Of a DNA stretch of 31,786 nucleotides, positions 16,733-24,356 are shown piece after piece. Both the position numbers and the translations under genes were made by a program. Below the pieces are notes generated by a model. It ran no database searches and was not told where the DNA came from. It was given only the letters and a program-made list of their open reading frames with translations. This DNA comes from a virus: positions 1 through 31,786 of IMG/VR virus record IMGVR_UViG_3300010885_002980; one strand, given 5' to 3'. How positions within the stretch are numbered: position 1 is the first letter of the stretch; every line of letters begins with the position of its first letter.

Positions 16733-16995
16733 AAAAAGAATTGTTTGACGTCAAGATCCTTCAAAGTCTGGATAAAATGCCTATCCATCAATCTCGCGAA
16801 ACTGCTAATAGTCTTGTTGAAAAGATGCCCAAGAAGTCTATTAATCAAGCAACTTCAGTTAATCGCATCAAACACGACTTACATAAAGCAAGAACACCTG
16901 TGGAAGTATCTCGGATTATGTATCAGGTTTACCTATCGGGTATTGGTCTCGGCACAGTTGGTTCAGCATGGAAGAAGCATTATGACAATGTCTAA
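16729..16995 (+). CDS. Small basic hypothetical protein
   Basis: 88 residues from a GTG overlapping the upstream stop. Basic, mostly helical, with a conserved-looking end SGIGLGTVGSAWKKHYDNV. Not recognised. It overlaps the start of the next gene by 14 bases. Confidence 0.55.
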   Translation: MKKELFDVKILQSLDKMPIHQSRETANSLVEKMPKKSINQATSVNRIKHDLHKARTPVEVSRIMYQVYLSGIGLGTVGSAWKKHYDNV

Positions 16996-17428
16996 TACTA
17001 ACGCCGAAATCATTGGTGATATCGGTGAAGTTGTCGTTCAAGAATTTTTCGATTCTACTCGAAGTATCTATAAGTACGACTCCGAGAAAGATGGTTACAT
17101 CAATGAAATGAAGTACGCCGTCAAAACGTTTCGGCTAAATAAATCGACACGCGGATTTTGGATGAGCGACAACTATACAAAGATTATGTGGAAGAATGTT
17201 GATTCAGTTCCCCTTCTATTTTTCATACGCGTACCTGAGACTGAGAATGATTTGGCTGAACTCTATTTGTCAGTAAATCATGTGAACTCTTATACGATGG
17301 TATCTACGAATAATGGAGTAAAGTGCCGAAATTATCCATTGACAAACTGTTTGAAAATTTGTAATATATCAGAAGACAGGTCTCGTGTATTGTACGAGAA
17401 CTCGATCAAACTCAGGAGAGTAGCGTGA
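16982..17428 (+). CDS. Hypothetical protein, possible nuclease-like fold
   Basis: 148 residues from the ATG at 16982 (or 16988); the same frame is open far upstream but lies within the two preceding genes. An N-terminal helix with GDIGEVVVQEFF followed by acidic residues, an E-x-K at 42-44 and VKTFR is loosely reminiscent of PD-(D/E)xK nucleases (Glu16, Asp37, Glu42, Lys44). The spacing is not convincing enough to name it. It ends with a GTGA overlap to the DUF1599-like gene. Confidence 0.55.
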   Translation: MTMSNTNAEIIGDIGEVVVQEFFDSTRSIYKYDSEKDGYINEMKYAVKTFRLNKSTRGFWMSDNYTKIMWKNVDSVPLLFFIRVPETENDLAELYLSVNHVNSYTMVSTNNGVKCRNYPLTNCLKICNISEDRSRVLYENSIKLRRVA

Positions 17429-17811
17429 AAGAATCAGTAAAAGTACTTCAAGAATGCATCGACCTACAACTCAAGAAGTCCCAAGACTATCAAAATCCAA
17501 ACTCAAACGTAGTTCAAGCCATGCACTATCGTCGTGGGGTAGATACGATCCACGATACCATGCAGGGTAAAATGTATCGTGCTCAGTCTCTTCTTGAGTC
17601 TGGCCGAGCTGATCAAGCAAACTTTGAGTCTCTTGAAGATACCTATAAAGATCTCATTAACTACGCTTCTTTCGCTGTATCTTGGCTCCGTGGTAAAATC
17701 GAAGGTCAAGATCCCGCGCGCGACATCTTTAATAATAAGTACGAGCCTAACCAGGATGCTAACCCAGATGCTAAGTCCATTTTCTTCTACGATGTGGATC
17801 GCAATAAATGA
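17425..17811 (+). CDS. DUF1599-like nucleotide-modification-associated protein
   Basis: 128 residues from a GTG overlapping the preceding stop. The pattern LKKSQDYQNPNSN, a central GKMYRAQSLLES, and ESLEDTYKDLINYASFAVSW fits the DUF1599 (nucleotide modification associated domain 1) family, an all-alpha family seen beside base-modifying enzymes in phages. It ends four bases into the dCMP hydroxymethylase gene, so the two are coupled; a role in handling modified deoxynucleotides is likely but not demonstrated. Confidence 0.65.
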   Translation: MKESVKVLQECIDLQLKKSQDYQNPNSNVVQAMHYRRGVDTIHDTMQGKMYRAQSLLESGRADQANFESLEDTYKDLINYASFAVSWLRGKIEGQDPARDIFNNKYEPNQDANPDAKSIFFYDVDRNK

Positions 17812-18455
17812 TGACACTTAATCAAATTCGTTTGTTCTTTAAGCAGCACTTAAAAGATGGCGTGTTTGTTAATGATAAATCAGGCGTTAAGATGCTTGAG
17901 ATCATGAATGCCAGTTTCATTGCAGATGAACCGACTATATTTGGCACCATTGATAAAAACTACATTCAACGAGAGTTGGAATGGTATGAGTCGATGTCTC
18001 TTAATGTTAACGATATTCCAGGTGGTCCTCCCGCTATCTGGCGACAGGTGGCAGACCCAAGTGGATATATCAACTCAAACTATGGTTGGTGTATTTGGTC
18101 GAAGGAAAATTCCTCACAATATAATAACGTAGTAAAAGAACTCAAGAAGAACCCTGAGTCTCGACGGGCTACGATGATCTATACACGACCAAATATGTGG
18201 AATGATTATAATGCTTTTGGGCGCAGCGATTTCATGTGCACAAACACCGTACAATATATGATCCGCGAGAATCGTCTTCACGCTCTAGTATACATGCGAT
18301 CAAACGATGTTGTGTTTGGGTATAAGAACGATTACGCTTGGCAGAAATATGTTTTGGGCTTGATGTGTGAAAGCCTGGGTTATGAGCCGGGACACATTTA
18401 TTGGAACGTTGCATCACTTCACGTATATGAAAGGCACTTTGATCTTGTCAAATAA
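17808..18455 (+). CDS. 42: Deoxycytidylate 5-hydroxymethylase gp42
   Basis: 215 residues, of the thymidylate synthase fold. It follows T4 gp42 closely: SFIADEPTIFGTIDKNYIQR, INSNYGWCIWS, RRATMIYTRPNM, the nucleophile Cys144 in DFMCTNTVQY, and RSNDVVFGYKNDYAWQKYV. In the last block Asp175 stands where thymidylate synthases have the dUMP-selecting Asn, the mark of a dCMP enzyme. It makes 5-hydroxymethyl-dCMP from dCMP with methylenetetrahydrofolate. The protein ends about 20 residues before the T4 C-terminus, right after the SLHVYERHF block. It overlaps the deaminase gene start. Confidence 0.93.
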   Translation: MMTLNQIRLFFKQHLKDGVFVNDKSGVKMLEIMNASFIADEPTIFGTIDKNYIQRELEWYESMSLNVNDIPGGPPAIWRQVADPSGYINSNYGWCIWSKENSSQYNNVVKELKKNPESRRATMIYTRPNMWNDYNAFGRSDFMCTNTVQYMIRENRLHALVYMRSNDVVFGYKNDYAWQKYVLGLMCESLGYEPGHIYWNVASLHVYERHFDLVK

Positions 18456-18903
18456 CTGGACACAAAACTATTTTAACCTAGCCAAGCAGGTATCGACTTG
18501 GTCTAAAGATCCGAGCACCCGAGTGGGTGCTGTTGCAGTAGGAGCTAGAGGCCAAATCCTTTCGCAAGGGTATAATGGCTTTCCTCGTGGAATTGATGAC
18601 AGTGACGTTAGGCTTAATGATCGAGAGCAAAAGTATAAGTATATTGTTCATGCTGAACAGAATTGTATATACAATGCAACACTGAATGGCGTAAGTCTAG
18701 CTGGTTCTGACCTGTATATCTGGGGACTACCTCTTTGTTCTGAATGCGCTAAAGGTGTTATTCAGGTCGGTGTTAAACGCGTATTCATGTGTTATCCTTC
18801 TTATGTAGATAACAAATGGAAAGACTCTTTTGAAACTACCAAAAATATGCTGAAAGAAGCTGGTGTTGAGTATATGTATTATGAAAATATCGAATTACGA
18901 TGA
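18427..18903 (+). CDS. cd: dCMP deaminase
   Basis: 158 residues from the ATG at 18427, which overlaps gp42 by 29 bases; TTG at 18445, with AAAGG upstream, is an alternative start. The zinc site is complete: HAEQN (His75, Glu77) and PLCSECAKG (Cys104, Cys107). DPSTRVGAVAVG is typical of the family. It converts dCMP to dUMP, feeding dTTP synthesis and balancing the pool that gp42 draws on. It is shorter than T4 Cd (193 residues). A 67-base gap follows, the largest within this cluster. Confidence 0.9.
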   Translation: MKGTLILSNNWTQNYFNLAKQVSTWSKDPSTRVGAVAVGARGQILSQGYNGFPRGIDDSDVRLNDREQKYKYIVHAEQNCIYNATLNGVSLAGSDLYIWGLPLCSECAKGVIQVGVKRVFMCYPSYVDNKWKDSFETTKNMLKEAGVEYMYYENIELR

Positions 18904-18925
18904 AACTGACTATTTTTCTTTCATA

Positions 18926-18931
18926 TATAAT
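18926..18931 (+). promoter_or_regulatory. Possible -10 element before the glucosyltransferase gene
   Basis: A perfect TATAAT sits in the 67-base gap between the deaminase and the glucosyltransferase. No convincing -35 lies at 17 bases, so it could be an activator-dependent middle promoter or chance in AT-rich DNA. AAAGAGG serves as ribosome binding site at 18954-18960. Confidence 0.3.
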
Positions 18932-18970
18932 TAACGAGCGTAATCAGACACCAAAGAGGTATATTATAAA

Positions 18971-20203
18971 ATGAAAGTGGCTATCCTTATGGGGCGCGGC
19001 ATTGAAGGATGCGGCGTCTCAAAATTTACTATTGAGATGACAAAGTATCTAAAGAAGAACGGCCATGAATGTACAGTGATTGCTTCTAAAGATAAAACAT
19101 GGTCTCGTGTTAACTCACACGTCATGCCAAATCTCATGTACGTAAAATTTGCAGAAGATGTTAATATCGATAGTGTAGCAGACGCTTGCAACTCATGTGA
19201 TCTAGTGATCATTAACTCGCTTCCACCTTTCGCACATAAGAAGAATCAGAATTACGATCTTAAGGTTGCTGAAAACTTCCGTAAAATTCTCAATAAGATA
19301 TCCGCACCATCGGTGTTATTTCAACACGATCACAATAAGATCTCCATCATACGTAACGATTGTTTGAAAGAATCTATCGATAAATCTAAAGTTTTGTTTG
19401 CTCATTCTCCAACTGGTGATTTTGCTGGTGTAGTAGAGAGTATGTCTGAAGCTGGCGGCATCATGGGATTCTTTGGTGGAGATGCTCCAAAGAAGCAAAT
19501 CTTAAACTTCCAGCCTGGAATGTACTTCGATGAAGTTCGCGAGAAGTACTGGAAACCCATCGAACAAATCGATAAAATGTGTCATAGGTGGATTGGTCGA
19601 ATGGCTCTATGGAAGGGCCCACGATTGATGATGGACTTCCATGAGAAGCACTTACGCCAGATGAATGCACTCACGATTCTTGAGGGTATTGAGAAATCAC
19701 TAGCTTATGTTGAACTCAAGCAAAAGTATTCATTCCATTACTTAAACAATGTTAGTCCAGACAAGACTGACTTTACAGATTGGTACGGAAACAAACCAGT
19801 AGTTTTCTCATTCTTTAAAAACCATGAAATCCTTGAACGCATGTCTAAATCTGGATACGGGTATCAACTCTCTCTTCTAGATCCAAGGTTCATCGAAAAA
19901 TCAATTGAGTATACGCACTGTGAGGTTGTAGCTACTGGTACAATTCCAGTATTTCACCAAGGTTATGGTGATGCATGTACCCATCGAGTACTAGGTATAC
20001 CCTTGACAGAATGCGCAGATAGTGGTACTATCTGGCTATCTAGTGAGAACATGCAGCAATCTGCAGACTTGATATCCGCGCTAAATAAAGACGACGGGAT
20101 GCGTAACGAGTATCGCGAGAAAGCATACGAGTTCTATAAATCACACCAAGATGCAGATGCAGTCTTTGACAGCATATTCAATATGATCGGAAAAGTTAAG
20201 TGA
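18971..20203 (+). CDS. a-gt: DNA alpha-glucosyltransferase (AGT)
   Basis: 410 residues (T4 AGT: 400). The similarity to T4 AGT runs the whole length: ILMGRGIEGCGVSKFTIEMT at the start, CDLVIINSLPP, QHDHNKISIIRNDCL, RWIGRMALWKGPRLMMDFHE, ILERMSKSGYGYQLSLLD, and EYTHCEVVATGTIPVF near the C-terminus, with the closing KAYEFYKSHQD. AGT is a GT-B retaining enzyme that moves glucose from UDP-glucose to 5-hydroxymethylcytosine in phage DNA, protecting it from restriction. With gp42 nearby it makes a complete synthesis-plus-glucosylation pair. It overlaps the next gene by four bases (GTGA). Confidence 0.93.
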   Translation: MKVAILMGRGIEGCGVSKFTIEMTKYLKKNGHECTVIASKDKTWSRVNSHVMPNLMYVKFAEDVNIDSVADACNSCDLVIINSLPPFAHKKNQNYDLKVAENFRKILNKISAPSVLFQHDHNKISIIRNDCLKESIDKSKVLFAHSPTGDFAGVVESMSEAGGIMGFFGGDAPKKQILNFQPGMYFDEVREKYWKPIEQIDKMCHRWIGRMALWKGPRLMMDFHEKHLRQMNALTILEGIEKSLAYVELKQKYSFHYLNNVSPDKTDFTDWYGNKPVVFSFFKNHEILERMSKSGYGYQLSLLDPRFIEKSIEYTHCEVVATGTIPVFHQGYGDACTHRVLGIPLTECADSGTIWLSSENMQQSADLISALNKDDGMRNEYREKAYEFYKSHQDADAVFDSIFNMIGKVK

Positions 20204-21399
20204 AACACGCTACAATCGTACCACTTATCGGGGGTGAAACTCTTGCTTCTGAGAAAGCGTTTGGGTCTCGCCCTGAGTGGTTAGCTTCTTACGAACCTTT
20301 TCAGGCTAATGATAGACACATCGTTAATTACTATAATAATGAAGTGCCATATCACCTGATTGATCGTGGAGACTTTCCAAAGACTAAAGTCGATGTCATC
20401 AGTACCGTGTGTCCCTGTGCAGGTTTATCCCAATTGTCGCATGGCTTTGGAGATCACAATCCCAATAATAGATGGATGACTGAGACTGCAAACTACGTTC
20501 TCGGCGAGCTTAAACCTGAAGTGTTTTGGGGCGAGAATGCTCCTGGATTTGCTGGTAAAATCGGTGAAAACGTTCGCAACCAACTTCATCAGATTGGTTT
20601 AGATAATGGTTATAGTATGTCAGTATACCGTACGAGGTCGCTGCTTCATGGTGTAGCCCAAGTTCGCGAACGAGCTTTTTACTTCTTTTGGAGAGGTAAC
20701 AAAATTCCGGTGTTGAACTTCTATAAACGTGAACGCCCGACAATTGAAGACACGATTTTAGGCGTAACATCAAACTTTCAGATGGAACCTATCAATACGA
20801 AAACTCCATCGAAAGACGATCCATACTATCGGTTTATCCTCGAGCATATTCACGGTGGAATTACACACCGCGAATTCTGCAAAACTGTTGAACCAGCAAA
20901 AGCTCGTGGCCAAGATGTTTTATCATATATAGAAAGAATGGGAATTGATTACGATGAAGTAGCTAAATGGATGGGTAATAATGGATATACGAAAGAAGTC
21001 GACAGATGTAAAGGACGCAAAGCTAAATTAGCTGCAGGCGGAAATATCATGCGTCGAGGAACCATTGTTCCACGAGACTACATCGGTGCATTTGTCGGTC
21101 ACTATCCAATGATGCTGACGCACCCGATTGAAGACCGCTATATAACTTATAGGGAAGCGATGACTATTATGGGTCTTCCCCAAGATTTCGAATTGCTCGA
21201 TCCAAAGAAGAGCGTTAACCACATCTGTCAAAACGTACCAGTGAGCACCGCACATGACATGGCAACTGAAGTCCTACAATATCTCGAAGGAAAGCGCGAG
21301 CTTGTTGACGCAAGACTTGGATTCCAATATAACTTCTCAAGAACAAACGAATTCAATTACACAAAATCAGCTACAGCAGGACTCGAAGCTTTCTTCTAA
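20200..21399 (+). CDS. C5-cytosine methyltransferase-like protein with atypical motif I
   Basis: 399 residues from a GTG coupled to the AGT stop. C5-methyltransferase motifs are visible: motif IV STVCPCAGLS with the catalytic Cys of Pro-Cys at about residue 73, motif VI WGENAPGF at about 109-116, and motif VIII AQVRERAFYFFWR at about 152-164. The C-terminal part holds RYITYREAMTIMGLPQDF and QNVPVSTAHDMA, matching motifs IX-X. The AdoMet-binding motif I, normally DLFAGxGG, is replaced by IVPLIGGETLASEKAFG. The central region (about 185-285) would hold the target recognition domain. What it modifies in a phage predicted to carry hydroxymethylcytosine is unclear. Confidence 0.8.
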   Translation: MKHATIVPLIGGETLASEKAFGSRPEWLASYEPFQANDRHIVNYYNNEVPYHLIDRGDFPKTKVDVISTVCPCAGLSQLSHGFGDHNPNNRWMTETANYVLGELKPEVFWGENAPGFAGKIGENVRNQLHQIGLDNGYSMSVYRTRSLLHGVAQVRERAFYFFWRGNKIPVLNFYKRERPTIEDTILGVTSNFQMEPINTKTPSKDDPYYRFILEHIHGGITHREFCKTVEPAKARGQDVLSYIERMGIDYDEVAKWMGNNGYTKEVDRCKGRKAKLAAGGNIMRRGTIVPRDYIGAFVGHYPMMLTHPIEDRYITYREAMTIMGLPQDFELLDPKKSVNHICQNVPVSTAHDMATEVLQYLEGKRELVDARLGFQYNFSRTNEFNYTKSATAGLEAFF

Positions 21400-21424
21400 T
21401 ATAGAATATAAGTATAAAGAAGCC

Positions 21425-21682
21425 CTGTACATTTCAGAAATTACGGATTATATTAATAATACGTACGGTGAACACTACTCGCGAACTAAGTTTCAAGCGA
21501 CTGAGTTCATCATCGATTCCGGACATGGTTCTGGTTTTTGCGTTGGTAATGTTTTAAAATACGCTCAGCGCTATGGTCGAAAAGGTAATCCTGACGACTG
21601 GAGAAAAGATCTGATGAAAGTAATTCATTATGCAATCATTCAGCTCTATGTGCACGATACAACACACGAGGATGATAAGTGA
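21425..21682 (+). CDS. DUF3310-like protein (start uncertain)
   Basis: The conserved part begins LYISEITDYINNTYGEHY and contains GFCVGNVLKYAQRYGRKG followed by DDWRKDLMKVIHYAII, the GN-KY-R pattern of the DUF3310 family of small phage proteins. The frame is open from 21254, but an ATG there would lie 146 bases inside the methyltransferase gene. No ATG, GTG or TTG sits near the domain; CTG at 21425 is used here only as a marker, with TTG at 21305, 21317 as other options. A +1 slip from the methyltransferase frame near its stop (21397-21399) is also possible. Confidence 0.6.
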   Translation: MYISEITDYINNTYGEHYSRTKFQATEFIIDSGHGSGFCVGNVLKYAQRYGRKGNPDDWRKDLMKVIHYAIIQLYVHDTTHEDDK

Positions 21683-21870
21683 AAAAGCTTTTATCATATA
21701 TAAAGCAATCGGATGTCATAGTCACCTTATTTCTAAATCCTCTTAAGTGGTGGAAGATTTACGCATATAAGGTGACTGAAAGCCAATCTGATCCTGGACT
21801 AATACTAGATGCGGTACTCAGAGTGGGGCCGATTAAAATTTGTGTCTATATAGACGATGAAAGGTGGTAA
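21679..21870 (+). CDS. Small hypothetical protein
   Basis: 63 residues from a GTG overlapping the preceding stop (GTGA). Contains a hydrophobic N-terminal half (SDVIVTLFLNPLKWWKIYAY) and a beta-rich C-terminal half ending YIDDERW. No family recognised. Confidence 0.5.
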   Translation: MKKLLSYIKQSDVIVTLFLNPLKWWKIYAYKVTESQSDPGLILDAVLRVGPIKICVYIDDERW

Positions 21871-21872
21871 TA

Positions 21873-22739
21873 ATGGAAATCCAAATTAAAATCGAGGAAC
21901 TACAGAAGAAAAAGCTATTCGTAGCTACTCCAATGTATGGCGGGCAGTGTAATGGTTTGTACGCTCGGTCGATGTGTGACTTGACAGCTTTGTGTCTAAA
22001 GTACGGCATCGAAATGCGTTCGTATTTCCTGTTTAACGAATCGCTTATCACTCGCGCACGGAATTATTGTGTTGACGAATTCCTGCGTTCAGGTTATACT
22101 CATCTCTTGTTTGTTGACTCAGACATTGGATTTAATCCTCAAGACGTGCTTGCACTATTGGCCCTTCAGACCGACGAGTCTCCTTATGACATCATCGGTG
22201 GTGCTTATCCTAAGAAGTGTATCACTTGGGAAAAGATCAAGATGGCCGTTGACAAAGGTGTGGCTGACGAGAATCCATCTGTTCTTGAAGACTTTGTTGG
22301 TGACTTTGTTTTCAATCCGGTCATGGAGAATGGCGAAGGTTCAAAATCTATTCGTCTAGACGAACCTGCTGAAGTTCTTGAGATTGGTACGGGTTTCATG
22401 ATGATCCGGCGCGAAACTTTTGAAGAATATGCAAGGAAGTTCCCGCTTATCATGTATAAACCTGATCATGTACGTACAGCTGAGTTCGACGGCACACGTA
22501 AGATTGGCATGTATTTCCAAGCTGAAATTGATCCTGAGTCTGAGCGCTACCTGTCTGAAGATTATCTCTTCTGTCAGAATACCCGTAAAACCGGGATGAA
22601 AGTCTGGATGTGCCCATGGATGCACTTGCAACACGCAGGTTTCTATACCTTCGGCGGAAAGCTTTCAGCTCTAGCATCAATTGGTGCTTCTGCTACGGCC
22701 GATCCATCACAAATCGCATCTTCAAAAGTAAAGAAATAA
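21873..22739 (+). CDS. GT-A-type glycosyltransferase
   Basis: 288 residues from the ATG at 21873 preceded by AAAGGTGG; a GTG three codons upstream is possible. LFVATPMYGGQC at 15-26, NESLITRARN at 55-64, and the metal-binding DSD (82-84) within HLLFVDSDIGF mark a family-2-like GT-A fold. A second block EIGTGFMMIRRETF and YLSEDYLFC carries a likely catalytic Asp/Glu. The family is common in marine T4-like phages, including ones without hydroxymethylcytosine, so the acceptor may be a protein or a cell-surface sugar; here a second sugar on glucosyl-hydroxymethylcytosine is also possible. Confidence 0.75.
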   Translation: MEIQIKIEELQKKKLFVATPMYGGQCNGLYARSMCDLTALCLKYGIEMRSYFLFNESLITRARNYCVDEFLRSGYTHLLFVDSDIGFNPQDVLALLALQTDESPYDIIGGAYPKKCITWEKIKMAVDKGVADENPSVLEDFVGDFVFNPVMENGEGSKSIRLDEPAEVLEIGTGFMMIRRETFEEYARKFPLIMYKPDHVRTAEFDGTRKIGMYFQAEIDPESERYLSEDYLFCQNTRKTGMKVWMCPWMHLQHAGFYTFGGKLSALASIGASATADPSQIASSKVKK

Positions 22740-22755
22740 CAGGAGACTATACATT

Positions 22756-23418
22756 ATGAAACTAAGTGACAATACAATCGCGATCTTAAAAAACTTCGCG
22801 ACTATTAACCCGTCGATCCTGGTTCGTCCAGGATCGACACTATCTACCATTTCGCAACACAAATCAATTTTTGCGAAAGCTATAGTAACAGAAACATTCC
22901 CGCGTGAGTTCGCCATCTATGAACTCACAAAGTTTCTCGGTGTTCTATCGCTTTTCAATGATCCTGAAATTGAGTTCGAAGAAAAGTCTATGCTTATCAA
23001 ATCCGGCAATCAACAACTCAGTTACACATATGCTGAGCCTACTATGATTGTTGCTCCTCCTGAAAAAGAAATTGGGTTTCCAGAACCTGAGATCGACTTC
23101 AACATTACTCAGGAAGAACTTCAGAAAGTCGTACGAGCTACTGGCGTTCTTCAAGTTCCAGATATTAGTGTTCAAGGAGATGAAGAGGTTATTCGCGTAT
23201 ACGCCCTGAACCCTAAGAACTCGACTGGCGATACCTTTAGCATCGATGTTGGTAAAACTGACAAGCACTTCGATATGTTCTTTAAAGCCGATAATATTAC
23301 TAAGCTTATTCCGGCAAACTACAACGTAAAGATCTCATCGCAAGGATTAGCCCTGTACACTTCCGATAAAATTAGTTATTATGTAGCTACTGAGTCCAAT
23401 AGCAAATATCAGGGGTGA
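22756..23418 (+). CDS. 45: DNA polymerase sliding clamp gp45
   Basis: 220 residues (T4: 228). The N-terminus MKLSDNTIAILKNFATINPS and the FAIYELTKFLGVLSLFNDPE segment match T4 gp45 almost position by position. The trimeric ring gives processivity to gp43 polymerase and, in T4, also activates gp55-directed late transcription. CAGGAG precedes the ATG. It is followed by gp44 with overlapping ends, as in T4. Confidence 0.95.
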   Translation: MKLSDNTIAILKNFATINPSILVRPGSTLSTISQHKSIFAKAIVTETFPREFAIYELTKFLGVLSLFNDPEIEFEEKSMLIKSGNQQLSYTYAEPTMIVAPPEKEIGFPEPEIDFNITQEELQKVVRATGVLQVPDISVQGDEEVIRVYALNPKNSTGDTFSIDVGKTDKHFDMFFKADNITKLIPANYNVKISSQGLALYTSDKISYYVATESNSKYQG

Positions 23419-23420
23419 TC

Positions 23421-24356
23421 ATGGAAGAGTTTCTTTGGGTAGAAAAATATCGACCAAAGACTATCGAAGACTGCGTGCTTCCGGAAGAATTGAAAAATAC
23501 CTTCCGGAAATTCGTGGAGAATAAAGAAATCCCAAATCTACTCTTGACGGGTGGCGCTGGTGTTGGTAAAACTACGGTCGCTCGGGCTATGCTCGAGCAG
23601 ATCGGGGCCGATTATATTGTAATTAATGGTAGTATGAATGGAAACATCGACACACTCCGTAACGAAATCCTGCAATTTGCTTCCTCAGTATCTTTTACTG
23701 GCGGAAGAAAATACGTCATCTTGGACGAAGCCGACTACCTTAATGCAAACTCAACACAGCCGGCTCTACGTAATTTCATGGAAGAATATTCAAGGAACTG
23801 TGGGTTCATACTTACCTGTAACTTTAAAAACAGAATCATTGAACCCCTTCACTCTCGCTGTTCCGTGGTCGAGTTCAAAATTTCCAAAGCGGATCTTCCT
23901 CGACTCGCAACACAATTCTTCAAACGCGTACTTTCAATTCTCGATGGAAATGGAGTGAAGTATGATAAGACTGTAATCGCCGAACTCATTCAGCGTTACC
24001 TTCCCGACTGGCGCCGCGTCCTTAACGAACTACAGCGCTATTCTGTAAATGGGACTATCGATACCGGTATTTTTGCTAATTATAGCGAATCTGCTTTTTC
24101 TGATCTGATTAACATTCTAAAACAGAAAAAGTTTGGCGAGATGCGTAAGTGGGTTGGTGAGAACTCCGATATGGATTCTTCTACACTCTTCCGCAAATTC
24201 TATGATACTGCCTATGAGAAAGTTGGTCCAAAGTCGATCCCCGAACTCGTACTTACTATTGCCAAATATCAATATCAAGCTGCGTTTGTAGCCGATCATG
24301 AGATCAATACGGCAGCCTTTCTAACTGAAGTCATGATGTCAGTGGAGTTCACATGA
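23421..24356 (+). CDS. 44: Clamp loader large subunit gp44
   Basis: 311 residues from the ATG at 23421 with AGGGG upstream; a GTG at 23415 overlapping the gp45 stop would add two residues. AAA+ motifs are Walker A GGAGVGKTT at 44-52, Walker B ILDEAD at 100-105 and the arginine finger SRC at 145-147. The opening EEFLWVEKYRPKTIEDCVLP is typical. With gp62 it opens and loads the gp45 ring using ATP. Confidence 0.95.
   Translation: MEEFLWVEKYRPKTIEDCVLPEELKNTFRKFVENKEIPNLLLTGGAGVGKTTVARAMLEQIGADYIVINGSMNGNIDTLRNEILQFASSVSFTGGRKYVILDEADYLNANSTQPALRNFMEEYSRNCGFILTCNFKNRIIEPLHSRCSVVEFKISKADLPRLATQFFKRVLSILDGNGVKYDKTVIAELIQRYLPDWRRVLNELQRYSVNGTIDTGIFANYSESAFSDLINILKQKKFGEMRKWVGENSDMDSSTLFRKFYDTAYEKVGPKSIPELVLTIAKYQYQAAFVADHEINTAAFLTEVMMSVEFT

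Noticed and set aside
16745-16981. N-terminal extension of the gene at 16982
   Set aside because: The open frame lies inside the coupled gene at 16729-16995 and its translation looks like out-of-frame sequence; the ATG at 16982 gives a sensible start.
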